Shown piece by piece: positions 1 to 6,753 of a stretch of 33,102 nucleotides of DNA. The notes below the pieces were generated by a model. That model made no database searches. It worked only from the letters and a program-made list of their open reading frames with translations, and had not been told where the DNA came from. The DNA comes from a virus, in the IMG/VR virus record IMGVR_UViG_3300042300_000932, positions 1-33,102 of that record. One strand, 5' to 3'. Every line of letters starts with the position of its first letter. The first letter of the stretch is position 1. Made by a program: the position numbers and the translations under genes.

Positions 1-186
1 AATGCCAGCGGCTCAAACATTCAAAATTAAGCTCATACCCAGCCTCACTTGGCGCACCAGCAACAGAAGGCGGCATTGTCACCCCATCAAAGAGCGTTTG
101 CCCGCCCATCTTAGCCCGGATCGGTCTGCACATGTGACCAAGCGGATCCACCATCCCAGCCGTGGCCACAGGATCAAGCCCAACCG
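1..186. repeat. Terminal direct repeat, left copy (contig circularity)
   Basis: These 186 bases recur at 32917-33102 with differences only at positions 56 and 59 (A here, C in the right copy). Such end redundancy is the usual assembly signature of a circular or circularly permuted phage genome, giving about 32,916 bp of unique sequence. The repeat lies inside a tail gene that stays open and in frame across the junction, which argues against a chance repeat or a misjoin. Both differences are synonymous third codon positions in that gene (GCT/GCG Ala and GGT/GGG Gly). Confidence 0.95.
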
Positions 187-1354
187 TGCTGACCATCATC
201 TTGGTAGCGTCCGGGGTTTCGCCCACCGAGATGCTGCGCTGAGTCAGAGCGTTGGTAATGTCCGCAATCTCCGCATCATCGGTCAGCCCCCGCTCTTCAC
301 GGTAGCCAAAAACCCCACCATAAATAAATGGCGTATAATTCCCGTCCCCGGTCAAATCAAAGCGCGGAGTGGCTGAAATCTTCGTTCCGTTTGGCGCAAA
401 CACCGTACCAAAAGCCGTCGTCTCACGAAGCGAAGCCGTAACCCCAGTCGTCCCGGCATAGGCCTCATCCCAGAAAATGTCAGGAGCAAGCAAGGTATCG
501 CCCGAATCCGGAGGCTCAGAGAACCACGCATCAACACCAGCCAGAACACCCGAGGTTGGATAGGTGATGGGCGCAATCTGGATACTGACCGAACGCCCAG
601 CCGCAGTACTCGGAAACTTAGCCCAGAACTTCGTACTTGGAGGCGTAATCTCCGGCGATGTAACCGTGTTCAGTTCCTCAAAATCAAAGGTGAAACCCGT
701 CCCCTGGTCAGGAACCACGATCAGCTCCGACTTGCGACCAGGAATAAGCAGGAGCGAAACCCATCGCTGCCCGGTCTGATTCCCCGCCGTGAATCCGCTG
801 ATGCTCGCCTGACCACGGTAAACCCCATCCCGGTAAATCAGAACATTCCCAGTCGAGCTAATCGAAAGCCCAACCCCACCTGCAAGCGTAGCCGTGGAAT
901 TCCAGCCGACCTGAATCACTTCAAAATCCTCAGTACCCGTGCTAGGGACAAGGTAGGAAACGTAGAACCCGCGATTCTTTCCGAACGTCGCGGTGGTGAT
1001 CATCGTCTCGTTTGCCGGGAGGTTTGAGCCGTTGAGATACCAGTCCCCAGCAACCTTAGTCTCCGCTTCGCTCCACTTCGTGCTATCCCCGAAAGCAAAG
1101 TCAGTCTTGCGCCGACGAACATAGTTCCCGGTGGTCGTTTTTGCCCACGTAGGTGACCCTTGGTATGGAGCCAGGAAAGCGGTGTACTTAGCGACCTCAA
1201 TGAATACGTCCGATCCCTTACTGAGCGACCATCCCAGCGTTTTATCCCGCCCCACCCCATCGCTGGAGCCCTGGCACAATACAGCGTTCAGAGGCTTCAC
1301 AATGCGCCCCTGTTCATGGTCTACCTCAATAACGAAAGGATCATCGTAAGCCAT
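1..1354 (-). CDS. Tail tip/baseplate-hub-like protein, N-terminal part (798 aa gene split by contig ends)
   Basis: Reading leftward from ATG at 1354, the frame stays open to base 1 and continues in the same phase at the right end to a stop at 31874, giving a 798-aa protein on the circular genome. The start overlaps the tape measure stop as TAATG, a typical coupled junction. The first ~400 residues are beta-rich. A stretch around residues 165-185 (GLSISSTGNVLIYRDGVYRG) has the look of a concanavalin/LamG-like sandwich. The position just after the tape measure gene is where siphophages encode distal tail or tail-tip proteins. That role is inferred from order and size, not from a recognised domain. 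This left part lacks a stop because the contig ends. Confidence 0.85.
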   Translation of the reverse strand, partial: MAYDDPFVIEVDHEQGRIVKPLNAVLCQGSSDGVGRDKTLGWSLSKGSDVFIEVAKYTAFLAPYQGSPTWAKTTTGNYVRRRKTDFAFGDSTKWSEAETKVAGDWYLNGSNLPANETMITTATFGKNRGFYVSYLVPSTGTEDFEVIQVGWNSTATLAGGVGLSISSTGNVLIYRDGVYRGQASISGFTAGNQTGQRWVSLLLIPGRKSELIVVPDQGTGFTFDFEELNTVTSPEITPPSTKFWAKFPSTAAGRSVSIQIAPITYPTSGVLAGVDAWFSEPPDSGDTLLAPDIFWDEAYAGTTGVTASLRETTAFGTVFAPNGTKISATPRFDLTGDGNYTPFIYGGVFGYREERGLTDDAEIADITNALTQRSISVGETPDATKMMVSTVGLDPVATAGMVDPLGHMCRPIRAKMGGQTLFDGVTMPPSVAGAPSEAGYELNFECLSRWH

Positions 1355-2730
1355 TAGGTGCCTAGCCTTCGCGTTTGCCTCATCACCGGAAACGCCATAT
1401 CAAGCCCAACCACGCCGATCTGGTGAGCGAGTTTCTCACGGTTAGACTTCCCGCGAATCTCCGTGGCAGTGACCCCAATCCGTGCAAGCTCACCACCACC
1501 AAAAGCCGCCTTCTGAATCTCTAAAGCCTGGGCGGTGTTCTTTTCAATCTTGCGTAGGAACTGAGTCGCAGGGTCTTGTGCAGAGTTTTGATCCTCAGTC
1601 TTTTGCTTTTCAGTCTCTGCCTTGGCTTTATCCTGTGCTTCCCTGATAGCCTGGAAATTATCAGCGTTTTCTTGCTGAGCCTTTGCAAGAGACCTATCTC
1701 CTTCCAGTGCCTTAAGTTTTTCAAGAGCAACAATGCCGACGGGCCCGAGTGTGAGCAAAAGAGCTTTGAGCCAGAACATAATATCCGGCATCGCATCAGC
1801 AATCGCCATCGAAAGAACCTCCAGCGTGTTGGCGAACTTCATCAGCCCCTCACCCTCACCACCAGCAACAGCCTCAAAGATGCGCCCGATGTTTGCACCG
1901 AGCGACTCAAAGTATTTGTTGGAGTTCAGTTGGTCTAGGGTTTTAAGCACCGAGTTAAGCGGGTTCCCAACCCCTGAAGCAAGCCCAGCACCAAGCCCGA
2001 CCATCGCGAACTTGAGCGAGTCGGTGATGTTATCAAGTAGGTTCTGCGCACCACCAGCGGCTTTAGGCATCTTTTCCATCGCCTCAACAAGTGCCTCCAG
2101 AGCCATGCCAGACGTGACGCCCATCTTCTTGAGGTCGTTACCATCAGCCGAGCCGAACCGCTCACGAATAATCCGCGAGGCAGGAAGCCCAGCTTCGTTG
2201 AGTTGCATCAGTTCCTCACCTTGCAGAAACGGCTTGTTCAAAATCTGACCAAACGCGAGCATCATGCGCTGGAAACTCTCAACATTCCCACCCGCAAAAG
2301 CGTTCGCGTTTCCAGCGGCAGCCACCGCACGTTGGGAAAACTCAGCATCCGCACCACCGCGCCGAAGCCCCGCATATCCACGCACCGCCTCTTCGTAGCC
2401 AATCCCCGGTTGGCGAGCAATCCGCTTTAGGTCTTCCAGTGCTTGTTTTGCCTTTTTAGCGTTCCCCTCAACCGCAACCAGCCCATTCTCCAAGGACTCA
2501 AAAGCCGCGTACTGCTTGAACGCCGCAAAAGCTCCAGCCGCCGCAATCCCAATGCCAGCCAAAGCGACCCCAGCCGCAACACCAGCAAGCCGCATCGCAT
2601 CCATCACGCCGTTCAGCTTGTTAAAATCGCGCCCCAGCGTATCGTTGAATGACGTCACCATGCCCGCCTCACGCTTGTACTGCGAGGCATCGAGCTTAAA
2701 CTGGGTTTCTAGTACATCTGTTACGCTCAT
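1354..2730 (-). CDS. Tail tape measure protein
   Basis: This 458-aa protein should set tail length and sit inside the tail tube with the chaperones during assembly. Residues ~60-240 resemble the 'tape measure domain' N-terminal family: a hydrophobic Ala/Gly-rich segment near residues 45-72, then a long helical region with an LxxGxxxxxEExxRGYAGL-type pattern. A second hydrophobic segment lies near residues 240-260 and another near 305-335. The C-terminal ~110 residues are Lys/Gln/Glu-rich and probably coiled. At about 1.5 angstrom per residue it would predict a tail of roughly 70 nm. The start ATG at 2730 overlaps the TGA of the frameshift product upstream (ATGA) and has a good SD (TAGGAG). 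It follows the G/GT chaperone genes, as in lambda-like phages. Confidence 0.88.
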   Translation of the reverse strand: MSVTDVLETQFKLDASQYKREAGMVTSFNDTLGRDFNKLNGVMDAMRLAGVAAGVALAGIGIAAAGAFAAFKQYAAFESLENGLVAVEGNAKKAKQALEDLKRIARQPGIGYEEAVRGYAGLRRGGADAEFSQRAVAAAGNANAFAGGNVESFQRMMLAFGQILNKPFLQGEELMQLNEAGLPASRIIRERFGSADGNDLKKMGVTSGMALEALVEAMEKMPKAAGGAQNLLDNITDSLKFAMVGLGAGLASGVGNPLNSVLKTLDQLNSNKYFESLGANIGRIFEAVAGGEGEGLMKFANTLEVLSMAIADAMPDIMFWLKALLLTLGPVGIVALEKLKALEGDRSLAKAQQENADNFQAIREAQDKAKAETEKQKTEDQNSAQDPATQFLRKIEKNTAQALEIQKAAFGGGELARIGVTATEIRGKSNREKLAHQIGVVGLDMAFPVMRQTRRLGT

Positions 2731-2906
2731 TTCACTCCTAAATTGATCCCAGCCATAGCAACCTTCTCGTCAAACTCTATCTCCGCAAGTGCCGCAAGGC
2801 TGAAAACATAATCGTCTAAATCGTCAAAGTGCTTCAGCACCACCTCAGCCGGAGAACCCGCATCCCTTAATCCGCAGAGAAGGAATCGTCTACTGTCACT
2901 GAGTTT
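2727..2906 (-). CDS. Tail assembly chaperone frameshift extension (gpT-like, -1 frame)
   Basis: This is not an independent gene: it is read by -1 slippage from the upstream 154-aa chaperone at the A9 run (2904-2912). After residue 142 the -1 frame continues for about 59 codons without a stop and ends at TGA 2727-2729, exactly overlapping the tape measure ATG at 2728-2730. The product would be a ~201-aa G-T-like fusion. The extension includes the acidic segment EVVLKHFDDLDDYVF. In lambda and many siphophages the longer form recruits the tape measure while the short form coats it. Its position and perfect abutment with the tape measure gene make a real programmed frameshift very likely, although the efficiency cannot be judged from sequence. 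Confidence 0.85.
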   Translation of the reverse strand, partial: KLSDSRRFLLCGLRDAGSPAEVVLKHFDDLDDYVFSLAALAEIEFDEKVAMAGINLGVK

Positions 2907-3331
2907 TTTTTTGCCTCATCAATAAAGTACTGAGTCATCACGCTTTGTACGGTCTTCTGGCCCTGTTCCCACTGGAATTTAAGTAAGACGAACGCTTCGC
3001 CGAGACGCAAAAGACGCATGGCATCTTGAAGCGAAAACTCTTCTTCTGGTTCGGATCTGAGAAACGTCGCATGGATCAAATGAACCGCCGCAAGTTGTTC
3101 GGAAAGCGACTCATCGTCGCCAGTAATTCCAAGCTCCCGAGCTTTACCCAAAACAAGCGCGGCCTTCGAGTAACCGTTTGCCTTCTTAGCCGCCGCCTGG
3201 CGTTCGTTGACGTCCTTGAACCCACGGAACCAAAGCGTCATCTTCCCATTTGGCAACGACGCCACCGGAAGCTCGACCGAGAACTCCTCTTCTGCCTTGT
3301 AATCCTTCTCCAAGGTATCAAGCAGCCCCAT
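2867..3331 (-). CDS. Tail assembly chaperone (gpG-like)
   Basis: A 154-aa soluble, charged, helical protein lying between the major tail protein and the tape measure gene, the standard place of the lambda G-type chaperone. These proteins bind and coat the tape measure during tail assembly and are not part of the virion. Within the last 15 codons is an A9 run at which a fraction of ribosomes should slip into the -1 frame and make the longer gpGT form. The start ATG at 3331 overlaps the stop of the 44-aa gene upstream (TAATG). The family is recognised by position, size, acidic character and the frameshift rather than by strong sequence motifs. Confidence 0.82.
   Translation of the reverse strand: MGLLDTLEKDYKAEEEFSVELPVASLPNGKMTLWFRGFKDVNERQAAAKKANGYSKAALVLGKARELGITGDDESLSEQLAAVHLIHATFLRSEPEEEFSLQDAMRLLRLGEAFVLLKFQWEQGQKTVQSVMTQYFIDEAKKNSVTVDDSFSAD
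2904..2912 (-). promoter_or_regulatory. -1 programmed frameshift slippery site
   Basis: On the minus strand the sequence reads GGC followed by nine A and CTC. In the zero frame the codons are GCA AAA AAA AAC, which fits an X-XXY-YYZ slip (A AAA AAA). Zero-frame translation stops 12 codons after AAC at 2867-2869, whereas the -1 frame stays open to the tape measure start. Confidence 0.85.
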
Positions 3332-3465
3332 TATTCGCCCTCTTCTTCTTCGTCTTGTGGTGCAGGTGCAGGCTCAGTTATCAAGTTTTCCTTTACAACT
3401 GGCACAGGCATGGAATGGGCAGGAAAGCCACCCTCTTTTGTCTTTTTTCCTTCTTCGCTTTTCAT
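3331..3465 (-). CDS. Small acidic protein between major tail protein and tail chaperone (44 aa)
   Basis: ATG at 3465 opens a 44-codon frame that ends in TAA at 3331-3333, overlapping the chaperone ATG (TAATG). Its own start follows the major tail protein stop by one base (TAACATG). The peptide is Lys-rich at the N-terminus (MKSEEGKKTKEGG), has a Pro/Ala stretch in the middle and ends in an acidic run (DEEEEGE). The tight packing at both junctions supports a real gene. No family is recognised. It could be an accessory to tail assembly, judged only by its neighbours. Confidence 0.65.
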   Translation of the reverse strand: MKSEEGKKTKEGGFPAHSMPVPVVKENLITEPAPAPQDEEEEGE

Positions 3466-3466
3466 G

Positions 3467-4297
3467 TTATGTACTCGCAGTAAATGTTGGTGCGCCAGCA
3501 AGAGCAAGAACCCCGCTGATCGTCTGAATGTCTGAATCGTTCACAGTGACCGTCAAACTTTGGACTCTTGCATCAGCAATCGTGATGATCCCAGCCCCGG
3601 TGTCATGGACTAAATCAAAAAGAGAATCAGAAGCCGTGCCAGTAAGTGCTTTACTAATCAAGGCAGTTGCACCAGTCGTAACTGTGCCCGTAATGACCGG
3701 AAGGCCACTCCAACGATAGGTGTGAGGAACCATCATAATCGAACCCCGTTGGAACCCAATCCCAACCGACGCCAGGACAGCATCACCGCTGATAGCCTGA
3801 CCCGATCCCAGGTTCACACTCATTGCCTTCACGCGGTCAGTAGCAGTTGCGCTCAGCATATCAACGACCTGGTCATACTGAAGCTCAGCAACAGGAACCT
3901 GAGCGTCAACAGTTAGCTCCAAAGCCGACCCGCCGACGTAGTTTGCAAAGGTAAAAGCATCGCGACCACCCGAGCCGTCAGCCGTGGAATTGGTCAAAGA
4001 CAAAGTGAAGCTCTTCCAGTGGTCGAGGAAATCATAGCCGCCAGCCGTTAAAGCCGTCACACTCAAATTGCTTCGCGGGATGTAGTCAGCGGCAGTAGCT
4101 CCAGAAGTTGTGTTCTGAATCGTAAAATTCAAAGTGCCGCTTCGCTTAGTTTGCACCTGCACTTCGTACCGAGAAGCACCGCGAGCGTCAACGAGTGTAT
4201 TCGTTAGCTGTAAATCATCAGACCTAATTTGCGCGATCAAGTCAAGAGACTCAATCGTAAAGGACTTGGTGCTTAAATCGGTGCGTCGTGCGCTCAT
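3467..4297 (-). CDS. Major tail tube protein (probable)
   Basis: A 276-aa Thr/Ser/Val-rich beta protein between the neck genes and the tail chaperones, where siphophages encode the tail tube subunit. It should polymerise into the hollow tube around the tape measure. The sequence is a string of alternating beta patterns (for example SFTLSLTN and QSLTVTVND) with few charged helices. The C-terminal ~80 residues could form an extra Ig-like domain. The start ATG at 4297 lies 6 nt after the TAGGTGTTTAG element (4304-4314), with no ordinary SD close to it. This suggests strong late expression controlled by that element. The assignment rests on order, size and composition. Confidence 0.7.
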   Translation of the reverse strand: MSARRTDLSTKSFTIESLDLIAQIRSDDLQLTNTLVDARGASRYEVQVQTKRSGTLNFTIQNTTSGATAADYIPRSNLSVTALTAGGYDFLDHWKSFTLSLTNSTADGSGGRDAFTFANYVGGSALELTVDAQVPVAELQYDQVVDMLSATATDRVKAMSVNLGSGQAISGDAVLASVGIGFQRGSIMMVPHTYRWSGLPVITGTVTTGATALISKALTGTASDSLFDLVHDTGAGIITIADARVQSLTVTVNDSDIQTISGVLALAGAPTFTAST

Positions 4298-4303
4298 ACA
4301 AAG

Positions 4304-4314
4304 CTAAACACCTA
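4304..4314 (-). promoter_or_regulatory. Start-associated late element, copy 1 (before tail tube gene)
   Basis: TAGGTGTTTAG on the minus strand, 6 nt before the ATG at 4297. The first TAG is the stop codon of the upstream gene (4312-4314). It is one of five exact 11-mers in the late arm. Confidence 0.7.
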
Positions 4315-4821
4315 GAACCCTTGACGCTTCAATGCCTCACGAATCCCACGATTCCTAGCCCGCCAGTACCGCTCAATTCGTCCCAAAGAACCGCCCATCT
4401 TGCGACCACCAAACACACCGCGCCGAATCATGCGGCTTGTACCCGTAGGCGAAAGCTGGTACTTGGCATAAGGAGCCGTAGACCCCAGATACCAATTACC
4501 CGGAGTCCGTTCCGTCAGGTAAATCGAACGCCGAAGCCGTCCAGTCTGGGTATTGATCGGGTTTGGCGCCAGCCTAGCACGTCCGCGTCTATTGCCCCTC
4601 TGTCCGCGCCCGGCACTTCCAGCCGATCCACCCCGACCGTATGGGTGTCCCATCTTGCGGAGTGCATCCGTCTTAACTGAACCGCTCATCTCCTTGTGCA
4701 AGTCGCGCCGTGCCTGCTGAACGCTCTTTAAAACAAGCTCCCGGTGAGTCCCGTTCATCTTGGCAAAAGCCTTGATATGAGCCTGGAAAAGCGAAGCAGA
4801 AGAAAGGTGCTTCCTAGCCAC
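4312..4821 (-). CDS. HK97 gp10-like head-tail/neck protein
   Basis: A very basic 169-aa protein. Its C-terminal half contains the hallmark of the HK97-gp10/minor-tail family, an APYAKYQ..GTSRM segment near residues 117-131 (typical form: apYA.y.e.GT.rM). These proteins sit at the head-tail junction and help complete the neck or tail. A Gly/Arg-rich linker near residues 62-85 (GRGGSAGSAGRGQRGNRRGR) is unusual and probably flexible. The start at 4821 overlaps the end of the upstream gene by 8 bases, and the stop TAG doubles as the start of the late element. It is followed by the tail tube gene, as expected for a neck cluster. Confidence 0.75.
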   Translation of the reverse strand: MARKHLSSASLFQAHIKAFAKMNGTHRELVLKSVQQARRDLHKEMSGSVKTDALRKMGHPYGRGGSAGSAGRGQRGNRRGRARLAPNPINTQTGRLRRSIYLTERTPGNWYLGSTAPYAKYQLSPTGTSRMIRRGVFGGRKMGGSLGRIERYWRARNRGIREALKRQGF

Positions 4822-5266
4822 GCGCCCTCTGCACCACGAAACTTACGACCATCTCAACAACCGTTCGCCGTTGACCCGAACCGTCCATCTCCCCGGTAAT
4901 CTCGTCAAGCCCGACCTCTTCCACGAGCGGCATCATCCCCATAGTGCCAAACGTCGCGTTGGTTTCAATCGCAAAGCAAAGCGCATCAACCTGATCAAAT
5001 ACAAGATCAATCGGTCGCTGGGTACTCGCAGTGATCGCAAACTCCCCGCGAACGGTGACGGTGAAAATTCCTGCTGGTTTTCTACCCGTCCCATACTCGC
5101 TGTTCCTATCCGTGGTGATCCGCTGTGGAGCAATGATCGCGTGTGGAATGTTGATCTCGAGTCCAGGCGAACCCATGTACACGTTCGCTTCGCTCAGCCC
5201 CCACTCAGCAACAACCGCATCGTGCAGCTCATCCAAAATCGGCCTGTAATGATCAGAAAATGCCAT
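4814..5266 (-). CDS. Tail terminator/tail completion-like protein
   Basis: A 150-aa protein between a short connector-like gene and the gp10-like gene. Its size, mixed alpha/beta pattern (N-terminal helix, then strands such as GIFTVTVRGEF and VVEMVVSFVVQ) and place suggest a lambda gpU-like tail terminator that caps the tube and docks it to the head. No diagnostic motif is visible, so the role is inferred from gene order. It starts two bases upstream of the previous gene's stop and overlaps the next gene by 8 bases. Confidence 0.5.
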   Translation of the reverse strand: MAFSDHYRPILDELHDAVVAEWGLSEANVYMGSPGLEINIPHAIIAPQRITTDRNSEYGTGRKPAGIFTVTVRGEFAITASTQRPIDLVFDQVDALCFAIETNATFGTMGMMPLVEEVGLDEITGEMDGSGQRRTVVEMVVSFVVQRARG

Positions 5267-5267
5267 C

Positions 5268-5597
5268 TTATAAAATCTCCGAGAGAATCACGTTGCAATT
5301 TGAAGCGATTGGGACAACGTTGAAAGTGAAAGGTGGGCGCATAATCCGAAATGAGCGCGAACTAAACTCCACCACCCCGCCCATAACGTAGAGCGAAGCA
5401 GACGCCGGAGTGGTCAGGAGCAGGAACGGACGATCAATATCCACCCCCGTAAGTTCGTAAGCCGCAGTCGTTGTCATGGGCGTTATCTGCACCGTGTCCG
5501 CAGTCCCAGCCGAGAACGTTTGACCGCCATGCCCTTCCCCACCCACGATAGAGTTGGAGACTGGCAACTTGACCGTCACCGCCAAACTGAGGATCAT
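5268..5597 (-). CDS. Head-tail stopper-like connector protein
   Basis: A 109-aa beta-rich protein between the gp6-like adaptor and the tail-terminator candidate. In HK97/SPP1-type phages this position holds the small 'stopper' that seals the portal after packaging. The sequence shows short strands (LSLAVTVKLPVSN, SRSFRIMRPPFTFNVV) and a Gly-rich loop near residue 20 (VGGEGHGGQ). It overlaps the adaptor gene by ATGA. No family signature is certain; it could also be a small head fibre or decoration protein. Confidence 0.45.
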   Translation of the reverse strand: MILSLAVTVKLPVSNSIVGGEGHGGQTFSAGTADTVQITPMTTTAAYELTGVDIDRPFLLLTTPASASLYVMGGVVEFSSRSFRIMRPPFTFNVVPIASNCNVILSEIL

Positions 5598-6235
5598 AGA
5601 ATCACCATGCGCTTGTACTTGGCAACGACGGCATTGAAACGCTCTTCAGCGGCTCTTGCTTTGCCACCCAGCCCTTCAACAAGCTCCGAGCCTGACGCGC
5701 CGTAGGTTAGCTCCACGGGTCCTTGCTTGACCTTCTCGTAATTGCCACCCGCCGCGTTCGCTTGGTAGTTGTAGATCGTAACCGCCGCCTTGAGCAGGAT
5801 CGCCTCAAACACGTCCTCAGGAATCGTCGTGCTGTATCCCTTGCGACCAGTCACGCTGAAATCCTTGATCCCAAACGAGCGAGGACCACGGAAGCGCACC
5901 ATGTCATAAGGCCCAGCTTCAGGGAGCAAGAAGTAATCCTGATCCACCACCAATTCAGTACCCGCATCGCTCGGAGTAACGTTTGCTTTTAATGAAGTCA
6001 GCGTAAAATACGTCGTTGGCAAATAAAGCGCATCACCGCTCTCATGGGCAGAACTAAAGACCGTGGTGCTTGCGTTCGCGTCTGCCTTAAAAGGCTTGAT
6101 CCCGGTGAGCCTCTCGAAATCTTCAACCGCCGAATCGAGCATGGATTGGTAGCCGCTGGAAATCACCGTCGGCAAAGTAGGTGAGCCGAGGTATCCAGTG
6201 AGTTCGGAGGTCGTAGGGTAGTTTGCTCGCGGCAT
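5594..6235 (-). CDS. Head-tail connector (gp6-like adaptor)
   Basis: A 213-aa protein in the place of the HK97 gp6-like adaptor, which binds the portal and starts the connector stack. The N-terminal helices (SSGYQSMLDSAVEDFERLTG) and a later helical segment with ILLKAAVTIYNYQA fit the adaptor pattern of helices that handle the portal ring. The middle part is beta (VVDQDYFLLPEAGPYDMVRF). The start ATG at 6235 is preceded by a strong hairpin and by a GGTGTTTAG element with 6 nt spacing. Expression is therefore probably set by partial read-through or by the hairpin, unlike its overlap-coupled downstream neighbours. Confidence 0.6.
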   Translation of the reverse strand: MPRANYPTTSELTGYLGSPTLPTVISSGYQSMLDSAVEDFERLTGIKPFKADANASTTVFSSAHESGDALYLPTTYFTLTSLKANVTPSDAGTELVVDQDYFLLPEAGPYDMVRFRGPRSFGIKDFSVTGRKGYSTTIPEDVFEAILLKAAVTIYNYQANAAGGNYEKVKQGPVELTYGASGSELVEGLGGKARAAEERFNAVVAKYKRMVIL

Positions 6236-6241
6236 ATAAAA

Positions 6242-6250
6242 CTAAACACC
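6242..6250 (-). promoter_or_regulatory. Start-associated late element, copy 2 (before adaptor gene)
   Basis: GGTGTTTAG on the minus strand, 6 nt before the ATG at 6235. Here its 5' end is part of the 3' arm of the hairpin at 6247-6270. Confidence 0.55.
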
Positions 6251-6270
6251 CCCCTATCGCTAGGGAGGTG
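6247..6270 (-). terminator. Hairpin terminator/attenuator between capsid operon and connector genes
   Basis: On the minus-strand RNA, CACCUCCCUA-gcga-UAGGGGGGUG forms a 10-bp stem (one G-U pair) followed by UUUAGUUUUAU, the shape of an intrinsic terminator. On the plus strand the same position would be a C/A mismatch, so it is built for leftward RNA. Partial termination would lower connector and tail expression relative to the capsid proteins. The 3' arm also contains the only G-rich, SD-like run before the adaptor start, so folding may hide it. Confidence 0.7.
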
Positions 6271-6294
6271 CTTTTGATCCTGCTATTGCCGCAA

Positions 6295-6744
6295 TTAAGC
6301 GACGTAGACAGAAGCCGCAACAGTTGCTGTTGGGTGAGTTGGAGCGCTAAGCCGACCATCTCCAGCAAATGCAGTCACAGCGTCAAGTACGACGTTGGCA
6401 ACGGTTCGAGCCGAGACAAGCCGCACGTATCGGTACGGCGACGCCGGACGCGCAACACCAATGAGCGCGATCTTGTTGGAGTTAGCCGAGCCAATAACGG
6501 TTGTGGTTGCACCCGTTAAAGCCGTCCAGCCAGTAGAGCCGTTTGCCGATCCTTCCACAGTGAAGATCACCTGACCGGAGCCAGTGATCGCGCCAATGTG
6601 AGCAGAAAAGACCACGGACGCGAAGTCCAGAAGGTCAACAGCCGCAGAGTTTACACTGGTAGTACCAGCCGCAAGAGTGAACGTGGAAGCCGCTGTACCA
6701 TCAGGAGCAACACGTTCGATTCGATAGTTAGATGTTAGGTTCAT
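6295..6744 (-). CDS. Capsid decoration/head fibre-like protein (tentative)
   Basis: A 149-aa Ala/Thr/Val-rich beta protein immediately after the major capsid gene, where many siphophages encode a capsid cement or head-fibre protein. The pattern (VIFTVEGSANGSTGWTAL, then PYRYVRLVSARTVANVVLDA) resembles a small beta sandwich that could bind surfaces. It has a clear SD (AAGGA, 7 nt before ATG 6744), placed just after the capsid stop. A terminator-like hairpin follows the gene, so it is likely produced at capsid-like levels. No family is recognised with certainty. Confidence 0.5.
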   Translation of the reverse strand: MNLTSNYRIERVAPDGTAASTFTLAAGTTSVNSAAVDLLDFASVVFSAHIGAITGSGQVIFTVEGSANGSTGWTALTGATTTVIGSANSNKIALIGVARPASPYRYVRLVSARTVANVVLDAVTAFAGDGRLSAPTHPTATVAASVYVA

Positions 6745-6753
6745 TGTTTTTCC

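Noticed and set aside
1733-2248. Plus-strand ORF of 171 aa
   Set aside because: Antisense shadow of the tape measure gene, Ser/Pro-rich as expected for the reverse of Ala/Gly-rich helical coding DNA.
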